Shown one piece after another: positions 17,004 through 26,444 of a DNA stretch of 64,000 nucleotides. The notes under the pieces were generated by a model. The model made no database searches, was not told the DNA's origin, and saw nothing but the letters and a program-made list of their open reading frames with translations. Both the position numbers and the translations under genes were made by a program. The first letter of the stretch is position 1; each line of letters begins with the position of its first letter. Source of the DNA: Bacteroidales bacterium UBA3289 (GTDB lineage Bacteria > Bacteroidota > Bacteroidia > Bacteroidales > UBA932); assembly GCA_002361625.1 (NCBI GenBank), contig DETL01000007.1, forward strand, positions 1 to 64,000, given 5' to 3'.

Positions 17004-18386
17004 ATGTTTGATTTAGCAATTATCGGAGGAGGCCCCGGCGGATACGTGGCGGCCGGACGGGCCGGTGCGGCCGGTCTCTCCGTAGTCCTTTTCGAGAAAA
17101 GGGAACTGGGCGGCGTGTGCCTGAACGAAGGCTGCATCCCCACCAAGACGCTGCTGTACAGCGCCAAAGTGTATGATTATACCCGCCATGCGGACCAGTA
17201 TGGCGTCAACGTGGACGGCTCCTCGATCGACTTCGGGGCGATCTTCAAGCGCAAGCAGAAGGTGGTCAAGAAGCTCGTTGGCGGTGTCAAGGCGCAGATG
17301 AAAGGCGCCAAGGTGGAAGTCGTCAAGGGCGAGGCGGTAATCCAGGGCCGGAGTGCCGAGGGTATCACCATCGTCAGCGGCGAAGCTTCCTATCAGGCCC
17401 GCAACCTCCTCATCTGCACGGGTTCCGAGGCGGCCGTTCCGCCGATCCCGGGCCTTCGTGAAGGCCTCGGCGGTGCCGTGGTCACAAACCGGGAGATCCT
17501 CTCCCTGGAGGAGCAGCCGGAGCGCCTCGTCGTCATCGGCGGCGGCGTTATCGGCATGGAGTTCGCCAGTTTCTTCAATTCCATCGGCACGAAGGTGACG
17601 GTGGTGGAGATGCTCCCGAAGATCCTGGGCCCGCTGGATGATGAGATCAGCGCGATGCTCCAGGCCCAGTATGAGAAGAAGGGCGTTGAATTCCACCTCA
17701 GCTGCAAGGTCGTCGCCGTGGAGGGGAACGATGTCGTCTATGAGGATCCGGAAGGGAAGACCTGCCGGGCCACCGGCGACAAGATCCTCGTTTCCGTGGG
17801 TCGCCGGGCCAATTTCCAAGGCATCGGCCTGGAGAACATCGGCGTGGAACTCGCGCTGAATCCGGCCGGACGTCCTTACGGCATCAAGGTCGATGAGAAG
17901 ATGCGCACGAACATCCCGAACGTGTATGCGGCGGGCGACGTGACCGGCTTCTCCATGCTGGCCCATACCGCCTCCCGCGAAGGCGAGGTAGCCGTGAACA
18001 ACATCCTTGGAAAGGCCGACCGGATGCGTTACGACGCCATTCCGGGCGTGGTGTACACGAATCCGGAAGTGGCCGGCGCCGGCGTCACCGAAGCCGAGGC
18101 CGCGAAGAAGGGCCTGGATTACACCGTCGTCAAGCTTCCCATGGCCTACGCGGGCCGCTTCGTCGCCGAGAACGAGCGCGGCGAGGGCCTGTGCAAGGTC
18201 ATCGTGGGCAAGAAATACCACGAGGTGCTGGGTGTCCACATGCTGGGCAACCCCTGCTCCGAGATGATCCACAGCGCCTGCATCGCCATCGAACAGGAAA
18301 TGACCGTGGAACAGCTCAAGGAGGTCGTTTTCCCGCATCCGACCGTCTCCGAAATCCTGAAAGAAACCGTTTTCACCCTGAAATAA
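17004..18386 (+). CDS. lpdA: Dihydrolipoyl dehydrogenase (E3)
   Basis: A 460-residue flavoprotein disulfide reductase that reoxidises the lipoyl group of E2 with NAD+. It has the FAD-binding GGGPGG (residues 8-13), the redox pair Cys39/Cys44 in CLNEGCIPTK, the NAD fold IGGGVIGMEFASF, a second FAD segment VYAAGDVTG and the C-terminal dimer/active-site HPTVSE. Length is normal. It lies 10 bases after E2 and 3 bases before the fused E1, so the whole complex is encoded together and immediately downstream of the rhamnose genes. Confidence 0.96.
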   Translation: MFDLAIIGGGPGGYVAAGRAGAAGLSVVLFEKRELGGVCLNEGCIPTKTLLYSAKVYDYTRHADQYGVNVDGSSIDFGAIFKRKQKVVKKLVGGVKAQMKGAKVEVVKGEAVIQGRSAEGITIVSGEASYQARNLLICTGSEAAVPPIPGLREGLGGAVVTNREILSLEEQPERLVVIGGGVIGMEFASFFNSIGTKVTVVEMLPKILGPLDDEISAMLQAQYEKKGVEFHLSCKVVAVEGNDVVYEDPEGKTCRATGDKILVSVGRRANFQGIGLENIGVELALNPAGRPYGIKVDEKMRTNIPNVYAAGDVTGFSMLAHTASREGEVAVNNILGKADRMRYDAIPGVVYTNPEVAGAGVTEAEAAKKGLDYTVVKLPMAYAGRFVAENERGEGLCKVIVGKKYHEVLGVHMLGNPCSEMIHSACIAIEQEMTVEQLKEVVFPHPTVSEILKETVFTLK

Positions 18387-18389
18387 GCC

Positions 18390-20870
18390 ATGCCGAAATC
18401 CTTATACATCGACCCCAATGAAGTGCTCCGCCCGAAGGAGCACGAGATCAAGTTCCCGGAAATCCCCGTAATGCAGTACAGCAAGTCCGTGAAGGACGAG
18501 CTGGACGAGGGGCATTTCACGAAGGACGACCTCAAGCGCATCTACCGTGACATGTCCGTCATCCGGGAGTTCGAGACGATGCTGAACCTCGTCAAGACGA
18601 CGGGCGGCTACAATGGTGTCGCCTACAACAACCCGGGTCCTGCCCACTTGTCTGCCGGCCAGGAGGCCGCCGCCGTGGGCATGGCTTACAACCTCACTAC
18701 CGACGATTTCATCTTCGGCAGCCACCGTTCCCATGGCGAAATCCTCGCCAAGGGTCTCCGTTCCATCGAAATCCTCCCCGAGGAGGACCTGAAGAAGGTG
18801 ATGGAGGAGTTCTGGGGCGGTGCCACGCTCGCCGTCGCCGGCAAGGGTTTTGAGGGCTCTACGAAGGAACTCGGCATCCGCTTCCTCCTGTACGGGGCGA
18901 TGGCGGAGATCTTCGCCCGTACGACCGGCTTCAACAAGGGCCTGGGCGGATCCATGCACACGTTCTTCACCCCCTTCGGCATCTATCCGAACAATGCCAT
19001 CGTGGGCGGTTCCGGTTCCATCGCCGTAGGCGCGGCCCTCTACAAGAAAGTCAACCGCAAGAAGGGCATCGTCGTCGCCAACCTCGGTGACGGCGCCATG
19101 GCCCGCGGCCCGGTCCTGGAGGGCATGACCTTCGCTTCGATGGACCAGTTCAACACCCTGTGGGAGGGCGACATGAAGGGTGGCCTTCCGATCCTCATCA
19201 ACGTGATGGACAACCAGTACGCGATGGGCGGCCAGACCCGCGGCGAGACCATGGGCTACACCTATCCGGCCCGCCTGGGCGCCGGCTTCAATCCGGAGTC
19301 CTGGCACGCCGAGCGCGTGGACGGCTACAACCCGCTCGCGGTCATCGACGCTTTCCGCCGCAAGAAGGCCCTCCTCGAGAAGAAGGAAGGCCCGTGCCTG
19401 CTGGATGTCGTCACCTACCGCTACAGCGGCCATTCCCCGTCCGACCAGTCCTCTTACCGGACCAAGGAGGAGATGGAAGCCTGGCAGGCCGAGGACTGCA
19501 TCCTCGGATTCGGCCGGAAGCTCGTCGAGGCCGGTGTCGCCACCGAGGCCGACCTGGAAGCCATCCAGGCCCATGTGAAGGACGTCATCTTCGAGATGTA
19601 CAAGCTCGCCATCGACGAGACCGTGTCCCCGCGCATGGACCTCGTGAAGGACAATGAGCTCCTGGGCGAGATGATGTTCTCCAACGGCAGTGTCGATTCC
19701 TTCGGCGACGCGACGCCCGAGGTCAATCACCCCATGGCGGAGAATCCGCGGGTGAAGCAGATCGCCGGCAAGAGCCGCTTCTACAAGGATGCGGAGGGCA
19801 AGCCGGTGAGTTCCATGAAGATGTACAACTTCCGCGACGGCGTGTTCGAGGCCATCGTGGACCGTTTCTACAAGGATTCCTCCCTCATCGCCTACGGTGA
19901 GGAGAACCGCGAGTGGGGCGGCGCCTTCGCCGTGTACCGCGGCCTGACCGAGGCGCTTCCGTACCACCGCCTGTTCAACTCTCCCATCGCGGAGGCGGCC
20001 ATCATCGGCACGGCCATCGGTTATGCCATGTGCGGCGGCCGGGTGATCCCGGAAATCATGTACTGCGACTTCCTGGGCTGCTGCGGCGACGAAATCTTCA
20101 ACCAGCTTCCGAAGTGGCAGGCGATGTCCGGCAACATCCTCAAGATGCCCGTGGTCGTGCGCGTGTCCGTGGGCTCCAAGTACGGTGCCCAGCACTCGCA
20201 GGACTGGACCTCCCTGTGCACCCACATCCCGGGCCTTAAGGTGGTCTTCCCGGTCACGCCGTACGATGCCAAGGGCCTCATGAACAGCGCCTTGCAGGGA
20301 ACCGACCCGGTCATCTTCTTCGAGAGCCAGCGCCTGTACGGAATCGGTGAGCAGTTCCACGAGGGCGGTGTGCCCGAAGGCTATTACGAGATTCCGCTGG
20401 GCGAACCCGACGTGAAGCGCGAAGGCAAGGACGTGACGTTCCTCACCATCGGCGCGACGCTGTACCGGGCGCTCCAGGCGGCCGACGAACTTAAGGAGAA
20501 ATACGGCCTGGAGGCGGAGGTCATCGACGCCCGCACCCTGGTCCCGTTCAACTACGAGAAGGTCGTGGAATCCGTGAAGAAGACCGGCCGTATCATTATC
20601 GCCGGCGACGCTTCCGCCCGCGGTTCCTACCTGAACGACCTGGCCGCGAACATTACCGACCTGTGCTTCGATTACCTGGATGCGGCCCCGGTGGTCCTGG
20701 GTTCCCGCAACTGGATCACGCCTTCGCACGAACTGGAGGCGGCCTTCTTCCCGCAGCCGTCCTGGTTCCTGGACGCCATCAACGAGAAGATGATTCCGCT
20801 CAAGGACTACGTCCCTGTGAGCAACCAGACCTCGGCGCAGGCGATGCTCCGTTCCAAGAAGGGCATTTAG
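18390..20870 (+). CDS. 2-oxoacid dehydrogenase E1, fused alpha-beta subunits
   Basis: An 826-residue thiamine-diphosphate enzyme that decarboxylates a 2-oxoacid and acylates the E2 lipoyl arm. The N-terminal alpha half (about 1-470) has GSHRSHGEILAKGL and a ThDP motif that starts GDGAMARG and ends in VMDNQYAMGG, with a longer spacer than in classical E1-alpha (insert around MDQFNTLWEGDM). The C-terminal beta half (about 480-826) has YGEENREWGGAF, the Glu of SPIAEAAIIG and GSRNWITPSHELEAAFFPQ. Fused E1 subunits occur in other Bacteroidetes. Pyruvate is the likeliest substrate; a branched-chain or other 2-oxoacid cannot be excluded. Confidence 0.92.
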   Translation: MPKSLYIDPNEVLRPKEHEIKFPEIPVMQYSKSVKDELDEGHFTKDDLKRIYRDMSVIREFETMLNLVKTTGGYNGVAYNNPGPAHLSAGQEAAAVGMAYNLTTDDFIFGSHRSHGEILAKGLRSIEILPEEDLKKVMEEFWGGATLAVAGKGFEGSTKELGIRFLLYGAMAEIFARTTGFNKGLGGSMHTFFTPFGIYPNNAIVGGSGSIAVGAALYKKVNRKKGIVVANLGDGAMARGPVLEGMTFASMDQFNTLWEGDMKGGLPILINVMDNQYAMGGQTRGETMGYTYPARLGAGFNPESWHAERVDGYNPLAVIDAFRRKKALLEKKEGPCLLDVVTYRYSGHSPSDQSSYRTKEEMEAWQAEDCILGFGRKLVEAGVATEADLEAIQAHVKDVIFEMYKLAIDETVSPRMDLVKDNELLGEMMFSNGSVDSFGDATPEVNHPMAENPRVKQIAGKSRFYKDAEGKPVSSMKMYNFRDGVFEAIVDRFYKDSSLIAYGEENREWGGAFAVYRGLTEALPYHRLFNSPIAEAAIIGTAIGYAMCGGRVIPEIMYCDFLGCCGDEIFNQLPKWQAMSGNILKMPVVVRVSVGSKYGAQHSQDWTSLCTHIPGLKVVFPVTPYDAKGLMNSALQGTDPVIFFESQRLYGIGEQFHEGGVPEGYYEIPLGEPDVKREGKDVTFLTIGATLYRALQAADELKEKYGLEAEVIDARTLVPFNYEKVVESVKKTGRIIIAGDASARGSYLNDLAANITDLCFDYLDAAPVVLGSRNWITPSHELEAAFFPQPSWFLDAINEKMIPLKDYVPVSNQTSAQAMLRSKKGI

Positions 20871-20887
20871 TAATAGGCAGATTGAAT

Positions 20888-21916
20888 ATGTTAGACGTTA
20901 ATGCTCATTTGCATACTCCGTATTCGTTCAGTGCCTTCTCTTCGGTAGGGGAGGCGCTGGACAAGGCGGCGGAGGAAGGCGTGAAGGTCGTGGGGATCAA
21001 TGACTTCTACTCTACCGACGGGTATGGGGAGTGGAAGGAAGGATGCGCACGGAGGGGACTTTTCCCGCTGTTCGGCATCGAGTTCATCGCCCTGAATGCG
21101 GAGGACCAGGCCGCGGGGCTGCGGGTCAATGACCCGAACAATCCGGGCCGGACCTATATCAGCGGCAAGGGGCTGGCGTGCCCGCCCATTCTTTCCGGTG
21201 AGCCTCTGCGGCAGCTTGAAGCCGTTCGGGCAGAATCCAATGCCCAGGTGGAGCGCATGTGCGCGAAGCTGAACGAATGGCTGAAGGCCGAAGGACACGG
21301 GATCGTCCTGGATTTCAAGGAGATCCGGGAAAAACTCACCCGGGGATCCATCCGCGAGCGGCATCTGGCGAAGGCCCTCCGCCTGGCGCTTTGCCCGGAG
21401 GTGGAAAACCCTGCCCAGGTGGAGAACGACCTGCGTTCGAAACTCCTCAAGGCCGGAGGCCCGGCCTTCGTGCCCGAAGACCCGAAGGCGTTCCTGCCCA
21501 CGGAAACCGTCCAGCGCATCATCGAGGCGGCGGGCGGCATCCCCACCTATCCGTTCCTCGCCGATGATGCAAAGGGGCATTTCACGGACTTCGAAGGGGA
21601 TTTGCAGCAGGCGGCCGATACGCTCAAAAAGCGTGGCTTCCGCAGCGTGGAGTTCATTACGACGCGCAACACGACGGCCGTGCTGGAGCAGTATGCCGGC
21701 TATCTGGAGGACGAAGGGTTCATCGTGACCTTCGGCTCCGAGCACAACACCCCGGCGATGGAGCCCATCCGGCTCCGGACCCGCGACGCTGCGGAACTTT
21801 CTCCGAAGCTCAAAGCCATCAACTGGCGCGGCGCTTGCGCCGTGGCCGCCCATCAGGCCGGTCTGGACAGCATCGCCGCCGGTGAGGATTTGATTTGTAA
21901 AACCGTCAATCCATGA
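20888..21916 (+). CDS. PHP-domain protein in the rhamnose/2-oxoacid dehydrogenase block
   Basis: A 342-residue cytoplasmic protein. The start is ATG 20888, 17 bases after the E1 stop. It opens with MLDVNAHLHTPYSFSAFSS, where HLHTPYS is the first metal motif of the PHP (polymerase and histidinol phosphatase) fold. GIEF and, near the C-terminus, FGSEHNTPAM supply further predicted metal ligands. PHP enzymes are metal-dependent phosphoesterases. Here the partner genes suggest a sugar-phosphate or nucleotide substrate, but none can be named. The final ATGA overlaps the aldolase/dehydrogenase start, so the two proteins are made together, an unusual link for a PHP gene. Confidence 0.8.
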   Translation: MLDVNAHLHTPYSFSAFSSVGEALDKAAEEGVKVVGINDFYSTDGYGEWKEGCARRGLFPLFGIEFIALNAEDQAAGLRVNDPNNPGRTYISGKGLACPPILSGEPLRQLEAVRAESNAQVERMCAKLNEWLKAEGHGIVLDFKEIREKLTRGSIRERHLAKALRLALCPEVENPAQVENDLRSKLLKAGGPAFVPEDPKAFLPTETVQRIIEAAGGIPTYPFLADDAKGHFTDFEGDLQQAADTLKKRGFRSVEFITTRNTTAVLEQYAGYLEDEGFIVTFGSEHNTPAMEPIRLRTRDAAELSPKLKAINWRGACAVAAHQAGLDSIAAGEDLICKTVNP

Positions 21917-23856
21917 ATGAGATAGATAAACTCGTAGAAGTTTCCCGCAAATACGGCGGCGACGCCCGCTTTGTCATCGCAGGCGGTGGAAACACATCTT
22001 ACAAGGACGAGAACCACCTGTGGGTGAAGGCCAGCGGCCATGCCCTGGCTACCATCGGCGAGGACGGATTTGCCGTCCTGGACCGGTCGAAACTCAACCC
22101 GATGGGGGAGAAGGAGTACAGTGCCGATGTCGCCGAGCGGGAAGCCCAGGTGAAGGAAGACCTGGCGATGGCCTGCCTGACGAAGGACCGCCGTCCTTCC
22201 GTGGAGACGTCCCTTCACAACTGCATGGGCTTTGCCTATGTCGTGCACCTGCATCCGACGCTGGTGAACGGCCTGATGTGCTCCAACGATGCGGCGGAGA
22301 CCTGCACCGGCCTTTTCCCGGACGCCCTCTACATCGAATATACCGATCCCGGCTACACCCTCTTCAAGAAGGTGTATGACCGGATCAAGGCCTACAAGGC
22401 CATCCGGGGCCGGGAGCCGCAGGTCATCTTCCTGCAGAACCACGGCGTTTTCGTGGGGGCCGATACGACGGAGGAGATTGACCGGATCTATGCCGATATC
22501 ATCGCCCGCCTGGAGCAGCGCGTGAAGCCGCTGCCCGAGGGGGTGGGGGAGAAGGTCCCCGCTACCGTGACGGAAATCATCCCGGCCATCCGGCAGATCC
22601 TTTCCCGCGGCGGACGTGGCCTCAAGACCCTGCAAGTCACCCGGAACGCGCTGGTGGACCGTTATCTGGAGAATCCGGAGGCGGTGCTCCTGCCCTTTAC
22701 GCCGGACATCATCGTCTATTGCAAGAGCGAATATGTCGTCCTGGATTCCGACGACCTCGTGAAAGAGGCCGAGGAAAAGATCGAGGCCTACGTCGCCCGG
22801 CGGGGGCATACGCCCAAGGTCCTGCTGGTCAAGGGTATCGGTCTGGTCGCCGTGGGTGACAGCGCGAAGAATGCCGGTATCATCACCGAGGTCTTCCTGG
22901 ATGCGATGAAAGTTGCATTCTATGCGGCCAGTTTCGGCGGCGCCCATGGGATGGAGCCCGCCTGGATCGACTTCATCGACAACTGGGAAGTGGAGAACTA
23001 CCGCCGCAAGGTGGCTTCCGGCGCCTCTGCCGGCCGGGTGGAAGGCAAGACCATCGTCGTCACTGGCGCGGCCCAGGGTTTCGGCGAGGGCATCGCCCGG
23101 GAGCTCATGGCCCAGGGAGCCAACATCGTTGTGGCGGACCTGAATGAGGTGACCGGTGCGGCCACCGCCGCCTCCCTGAACGAGAGCGCCCGGAACAACC
23201 GCGCCATTTTCGTCAAGACCAACGTGGCGGACATGGACAGTCTCCAGAACCTGATGAAGCAGACCATCCTGAGTTTCGGCGCTCTGGACGTCTTCGTCTC
23301 CAACGCGGGTGTCCTCCGCGCCGGCGGCCTGGAGGCCATGACGCCGGAGAACTTCGAGTTCGTCACGAAGATCAACTACCAGGCCTACTTCTACTGCGCC
23401 AAGGTGGCCTCCCACATCATGAAGATCGAGACCGCGGCCGATCCGGAGTACTTCGCCGACATCGTCCAGGTCAATTCCAAGAGCGGCCTCCGCGGCTCCA
23501 AGGCGAATTTCGCCTACGCCGGCGGCAAGTTCGGCGGCATCGGCCTTACCCAGTCCTTTGCCCTGGAACTCGCTCCCTTCCGCGTGAAGGTGAACAGCAT
23601 CTGCCCGGGCAACTTCTACGACGGACCCCTCTGGAGCAATCCCGAGAACGGCCTGTTTGTCCAGTATCTCGCCGCCGGCAAGGTCCCCGGTGCCAAGACC
23701 GTCCAGGACGTGAAGGACTACTACCTGGCCCAGGTCCCCATGCGCAAGGGCTGTACCCCGGCCGATGTCTCCAAGGCCATCCTCTACGCCATCGACCAGA
23801 CCGGCGAAACCGGCCAGGCCATCCCTGTCACAGGTGGACAAGTAATGTTAGCATAA
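21913..23856 (+). CDS. Bifunctional L-rhamnulose-1-phosphate aldolase / short-chain dehydrogenase
   Basis: A 647-residue fusion. The N-terminal half (about 1-370) is a class II aldolase/adducin domain with GGGNTSYKDE, the zinc ligands HLH in VVHLHPT and the distal His of QNHGVFVG. The C-terminal half (about 380-647) is a Rossmann SDR with VVTGAAQGFGEGIA and the catalytic Ser/Tyr/Lys of SKSGLRGSK and YAGGK. This matches the RhaEW type, predicted to split rhamnulose-1-phosphate into DHAP and L-lactaldehyde and to oxidise the lactaldehyde to lactate. It completes the pathway started by rhaB-rhaA-rhaT and overlaps the PHP gene by 4 bases. Confidence 0.88.
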   Translation: MNEIDKLVEVSRKYGGDARFVIAGGGNTSYKDENHLWVKASGHALATIGEDGFAVLDRSKLNPMGEKEYSADVAEREAQVKEDLAMACLTKDRRPSVETSLHNCMGFAYVVHLHPTLVNGLMCSNDAAETCTGLFPDALYIEYTDPGYTLFKKVYDRIKAYKAIRGREPQVIFLQNHGVFVGADTTEEIDRIYADIIARLEQRVKPLPEGVGEKVPATVTEIIPAIRQILSRGGRGLKTLQVTRNALVDRYLENPEAVLLPFTPDIIVYCKSEYVVLDSDDLVKEAEEKIEAYVARRGHTPKVLLVKGIGLVAVGDSAKNAGIITEVFLDAMKVAFYAASFGGAHGMEPAWIDFIDNWEVENYRRKVASGASAGRVEGKTIVVTGAAQGFGEGIARELMAQGANIVVADLNEVTGAATAASLNESARNNRAIFVKTNVADMDSLQNLMKQTILSFGALDVFVSNAGVLRAGGLEAMTPENFEFVTKINYQAYFYCAKVASHIMKIETAADPEYFADIVQVNSKSGLRGSKANFAYAGGKFGGIGLTQSFALELAPFRVKVNSICPGNFYDGPLWSNPENGLFVQYLAAGKVPGAKTVQDVKDYYLAQVPMRKGCTPADVSKAILYAIDQTGETGQAIPVTGGQVMLA

Positions 23857-23860
23857 AGAT

Positions 23861-25126
23861 ATGAAAACCAAAGCAGTACGTCTTTACGGAAAGGACGATT
23901 TGAGACTGGAGGAGTTTGAGCTCCCGGCCCTGAAGGAAGATGAGATCCTCGCCAAGGTGGTGAGCGACAGCATCTGCATGTCGTCCTACAAGGCCGCGCA
24001 CCAGGCCGATACCCACAAGCGTGTTCCCCGCGACATCGCGGAGCATCCGACCATCATCGGCCACGAATTCGCCGGCGAGATCGTGGAGGTGGGCGCCAAG
24101 TGGAAGGATGCCTTCCATCCCGGCGACAAGTTCTCCATCCAGCCCGCGATGAACGATCCGCGCGGCCCGGTGGGCATTTACAGCGCCCCGGGGTATTCCT
24201 ACCCGAACATCGGCGGCGACGCGACCTATGTCATCATCCCCAACGAGGTGATGGAGGACGGTTGTCTCCTTCCGTTCAAGGGCGAGGGCTTCTACCCGGC
24301 GTCCCTCAGCGAGCCGCTGTCCTGCGTCATCGGTGCGATGCATGCCAATTATCATGCGAAACCGGGCTCCTACGTACACCAGATGGAGATCCGGGACGGT
24401 GGAAAGATGGCGCTCCTCGCGAGCGTCGGGCCCATGGGCCTGGCCGCCATCAACTATGTGCTGCACCGGGAGGACCGGAAGCCGTCGCTGTTGGTGGTGA
24501 CGGACATCGACCAGGCCCGGCTGGACCGCGCCGCGTCGCTCTATACGGTGGAGTTCGCCGCTTCCCGCGGCATCGAGCTTCACTATGTCAATACGCGGGT
24601 GGAGGATCCCGTCACCCTCCTGATGGACCTTTCCGGCGGCAAGGGCTATGACGATGTCTTCTGCTTCGCCCCGGTTCCCGCCGTGGTGGAGCAGGCCGAC
24701 GACATCCTTGCTTTCGACGGCTGTCTGAACTTCTTTGCCGGCCCGTCCAAGGCCCCGTTCAAGGCCCCGTTCAACTTCTACAACGTCCATTACAACTCCA
24801 CGCATGTGGTGGGCACCTCCGGCGGCAATACCGACGACATGAAGGAGGCGCTCCATTATATGGGCAAGGGCATGGACCCGGCCGGTCTCGTGACGCACAT
24901 CGGCGGCCTCGGCGCCGTCATCGACACGACCCTGAACCTCCCGTCCATTCCCGGCGGCAAGAAATTGATTTACACCCACATCGACCTCCCGCTCACCGCT
25001 ATTGCCGATTTCGGGAAGTCCGATAATCCCGTCCTGCAGGAACTCGACCGCATCTGCCAGGCCCATAACGGACTCTGGAATGTGGAAGCCGAAACCTACC
25101 TGCTGGAAAACGCTGACAAGCTATGA
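23861..25126 (+). CDS. Zinc-dependent MDR dehydrogenase (L-sorbose-1-phosphate reductase-like)
   Basis: A 421-residue medium-chain dehydrogenase. The catalytic zinc site is indicated by the Cys of SICMSSYK and by GHEFAGE; the NAD(P) fold is around LLASVGPMGLAAINY. It resembles the SorE/sorbitol dehydrogenase-like branch acting on ketose phosphates or polyols. It lies 4 bases after the RhaEW fusion and overlaps the next aldolase by ATGA. A plausible role is to interconvert a sugar or sugar phosphate that feeds the neighbouring aldolase, or to reduce lactaldehyde. The exact substrate is not readable from sequence. Confidence 0.8.
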   Translation: MKTKAVRLYGKDDLRLEEFELPALKEDEILAKVVSDSICMSSYKAAHQADTHKRVPRDIAEHPTIIGHEFAGEIVEVGAKWKDAFHPGDKFSIQPAMNDPRGPVGIYSAPGYSYPNIGGDATYVIIPNEVMEDGCLLPFKGEGFYPASLSEPLSCVIGAMHANYHAKPGSYVHQMEIRDGGKMALLASVGPMGLAAINYVLHREDRKPSLLVVTDIDQARLDRAASLYTVEFAASRGIELHYVNTRVEDPVTLLMDLSGGKGYDDVFCFAPVPAVVEQADDILAFDGCLNFFAGPSKAPFKAPFNFYNVHYNSTHVVGTSGGNTDDMKEALHYMGKGMDPAGLVTHIGGLGAVIDTTLNLPSIPGGKKLIYTHIDLPLTAIADFGKSDNPVLQELDRICQAHNGLWNVEAETYLLENADKL

Positions 25127-26424
25127 AAAAAATCGATACCAAACTCATGCACCCGGCCGAGCAGATCGCCCTGATCATCGGCCGCATCTATCGCCGGAAG
25201 ATGACGACCACTTCCGGCGGCAACCTCTCCATCATGGACGACAACGGCGACATGTGGATCACCCCGGCCGGCATCGACAAGGGCTCCCTGACCCCGGCCG
25301 ACATCATGTGCGTCAAGGCCGACGGAACCATCATCGGTCCGCATCGTCCTTCGTCCGAGTATCCGTTCCACCGCGCCCTGTACAAGATGCGTCCGAAGCT
25401 TCGGAGCGTCATCCACGCGCATCCCCCGGGACTGGTGACCTTCAGCATCGTGCACCAGGTGCCCGATACCAGCATTATCCCGCAGGCCCGCGGCGTGTGC
25501 GGTCCGGTCGGCTTCGCCCCGTATGCCCTCCCGGGCAGCGAACTGCTGGGCGAGAAGATCTCCGAGGAATTCGCGAAGAATCCGGAGTACAAGGCCGTCA
25601 TCATGGAGAACCACGGCGTGGTGCTCATGGGCGAAGACATTGCCGATGCGTACCAGCGTCTGGAAACCCTCGAACTCTGCGCCCGGACCATCCTGAACGC
25701 CAGGACGTTGGGCAAGCCCGTCTATCTGACGGAAGAGCAGATCCTTGCACACGAGAAGGCCATCCATGTGGACTTTCGCCACTTCATGAATGTGGAGCAT
25801 CCCTCCGACGAACGGGCCATCCGCACGAACATGTGCGAGATTGTCCACCGCGCCTGCGCCCAGGGGCTGATGTGCTCTTCTTACGGCACGGCCTCCGTCC
25901 GCTGGAGAGGGGACGATTTCCTCATCACCCCGTCCGACAAGCAGCGCTGGGACATCGAGCCCGAAGACATCGTCCAGGTGCGGGACGGCATGGTGGAGGC
26001 CGGCAAGAACGCCAGCCGTTCTGTCGCCCTGCATTACGAGATCTACCGCCGGAATCCCAAAATCAACTCCATCATCCTCACCCAGACGCCTTACCTGATG
26101 GGCTATGCGACGACGGGGGTGAAGTTCGACGTCCGGACCATCCCGGAGAGCTGGATCTTCCTCCAGGACGTGCCGCAGTACCCCTTCGGCAGCCAGTACC
26201 ATGACATCGAGAAGATGGCCGAGGGCTTCAAGAAACTCCCTTGCGCCCTCCTCTCCAACGACTCCGTCATCGTGACGGGCGACAAGCTCATCAACACCTT
26301 CGACAAACTGGAAGTCGCCGACTTCAGCGCCCGTTCCCTCATCATGGCCGCCCCCGTGGGTAAGCTCAACCCCATCACCGATGCGGAGATCGAGGACTTA
26401 CGGGTTGCATTCCATGTAGGCTAA
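25123..26424 (+). CDS. Duplicated class II aldolase/adducin-family protein
   Basis: A 433-residue protein made of two class II aldolase units. Unit 1 (about 1-215) is complete: TTTSGGNLSI, the phosphate-binding PSSEYPFHRALY, the zinc pair in IHAHPPG and the distal His in ENHGVVL. Unit 2 (about 220-433) repeats the layout (GLMCSSYGTASVRW, SVALHYEIY, IILTQTPYLMGYA, SNDSVIVTG) but the HAH is replaced by TQT and the NHG by NDS, so it cannot bind zinc in the usual way. The family makes DHAP plus an aldehyde from ketose-1-phosphates. Unit 2 is probably structural or regulatory. It ends the rhamnose block. Confidence 0.85.
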   Translation: MKKIDTKLMHPAEQIALIIGRIYRRKMTTTSGGNLSIMDDNGDMWITPAGIDKGSLTPADIMCVKADGTIIGPHRPSSEYPFHRALYKMRPKLRSVIHAHPPGLVTFSIVHQVPDTSIIPQARGVCGPVGFAPYALPGSELLGEKISEEFAKNPEYKAVIMENHGVVLMGEDIADAYQRLETLELCARTILNARTLGKPVYLTEEQILAHEKAIHVDFRHFMNVEHPSDERAIRTNMCEIVHRACAQGLMCSSYGTASVRWRGDDFLITPSDKQRWDIEPEDIVQVRDGMVEAGKNASRSVALHYEIYRRNPKINSIILTQTPYLMGYATTGVKFDVRTIPESWIFLQDVPQYPFGSQYHDIEKMAEGFKKLPCALLSNDSVIVTGDKLINTFDKLEVADFSARSLIMAAPVGKLNPITDAEIEDLRVAFHVG

Positions 26425-26444
26425 TAATCTGGGAGGAACGGCAT

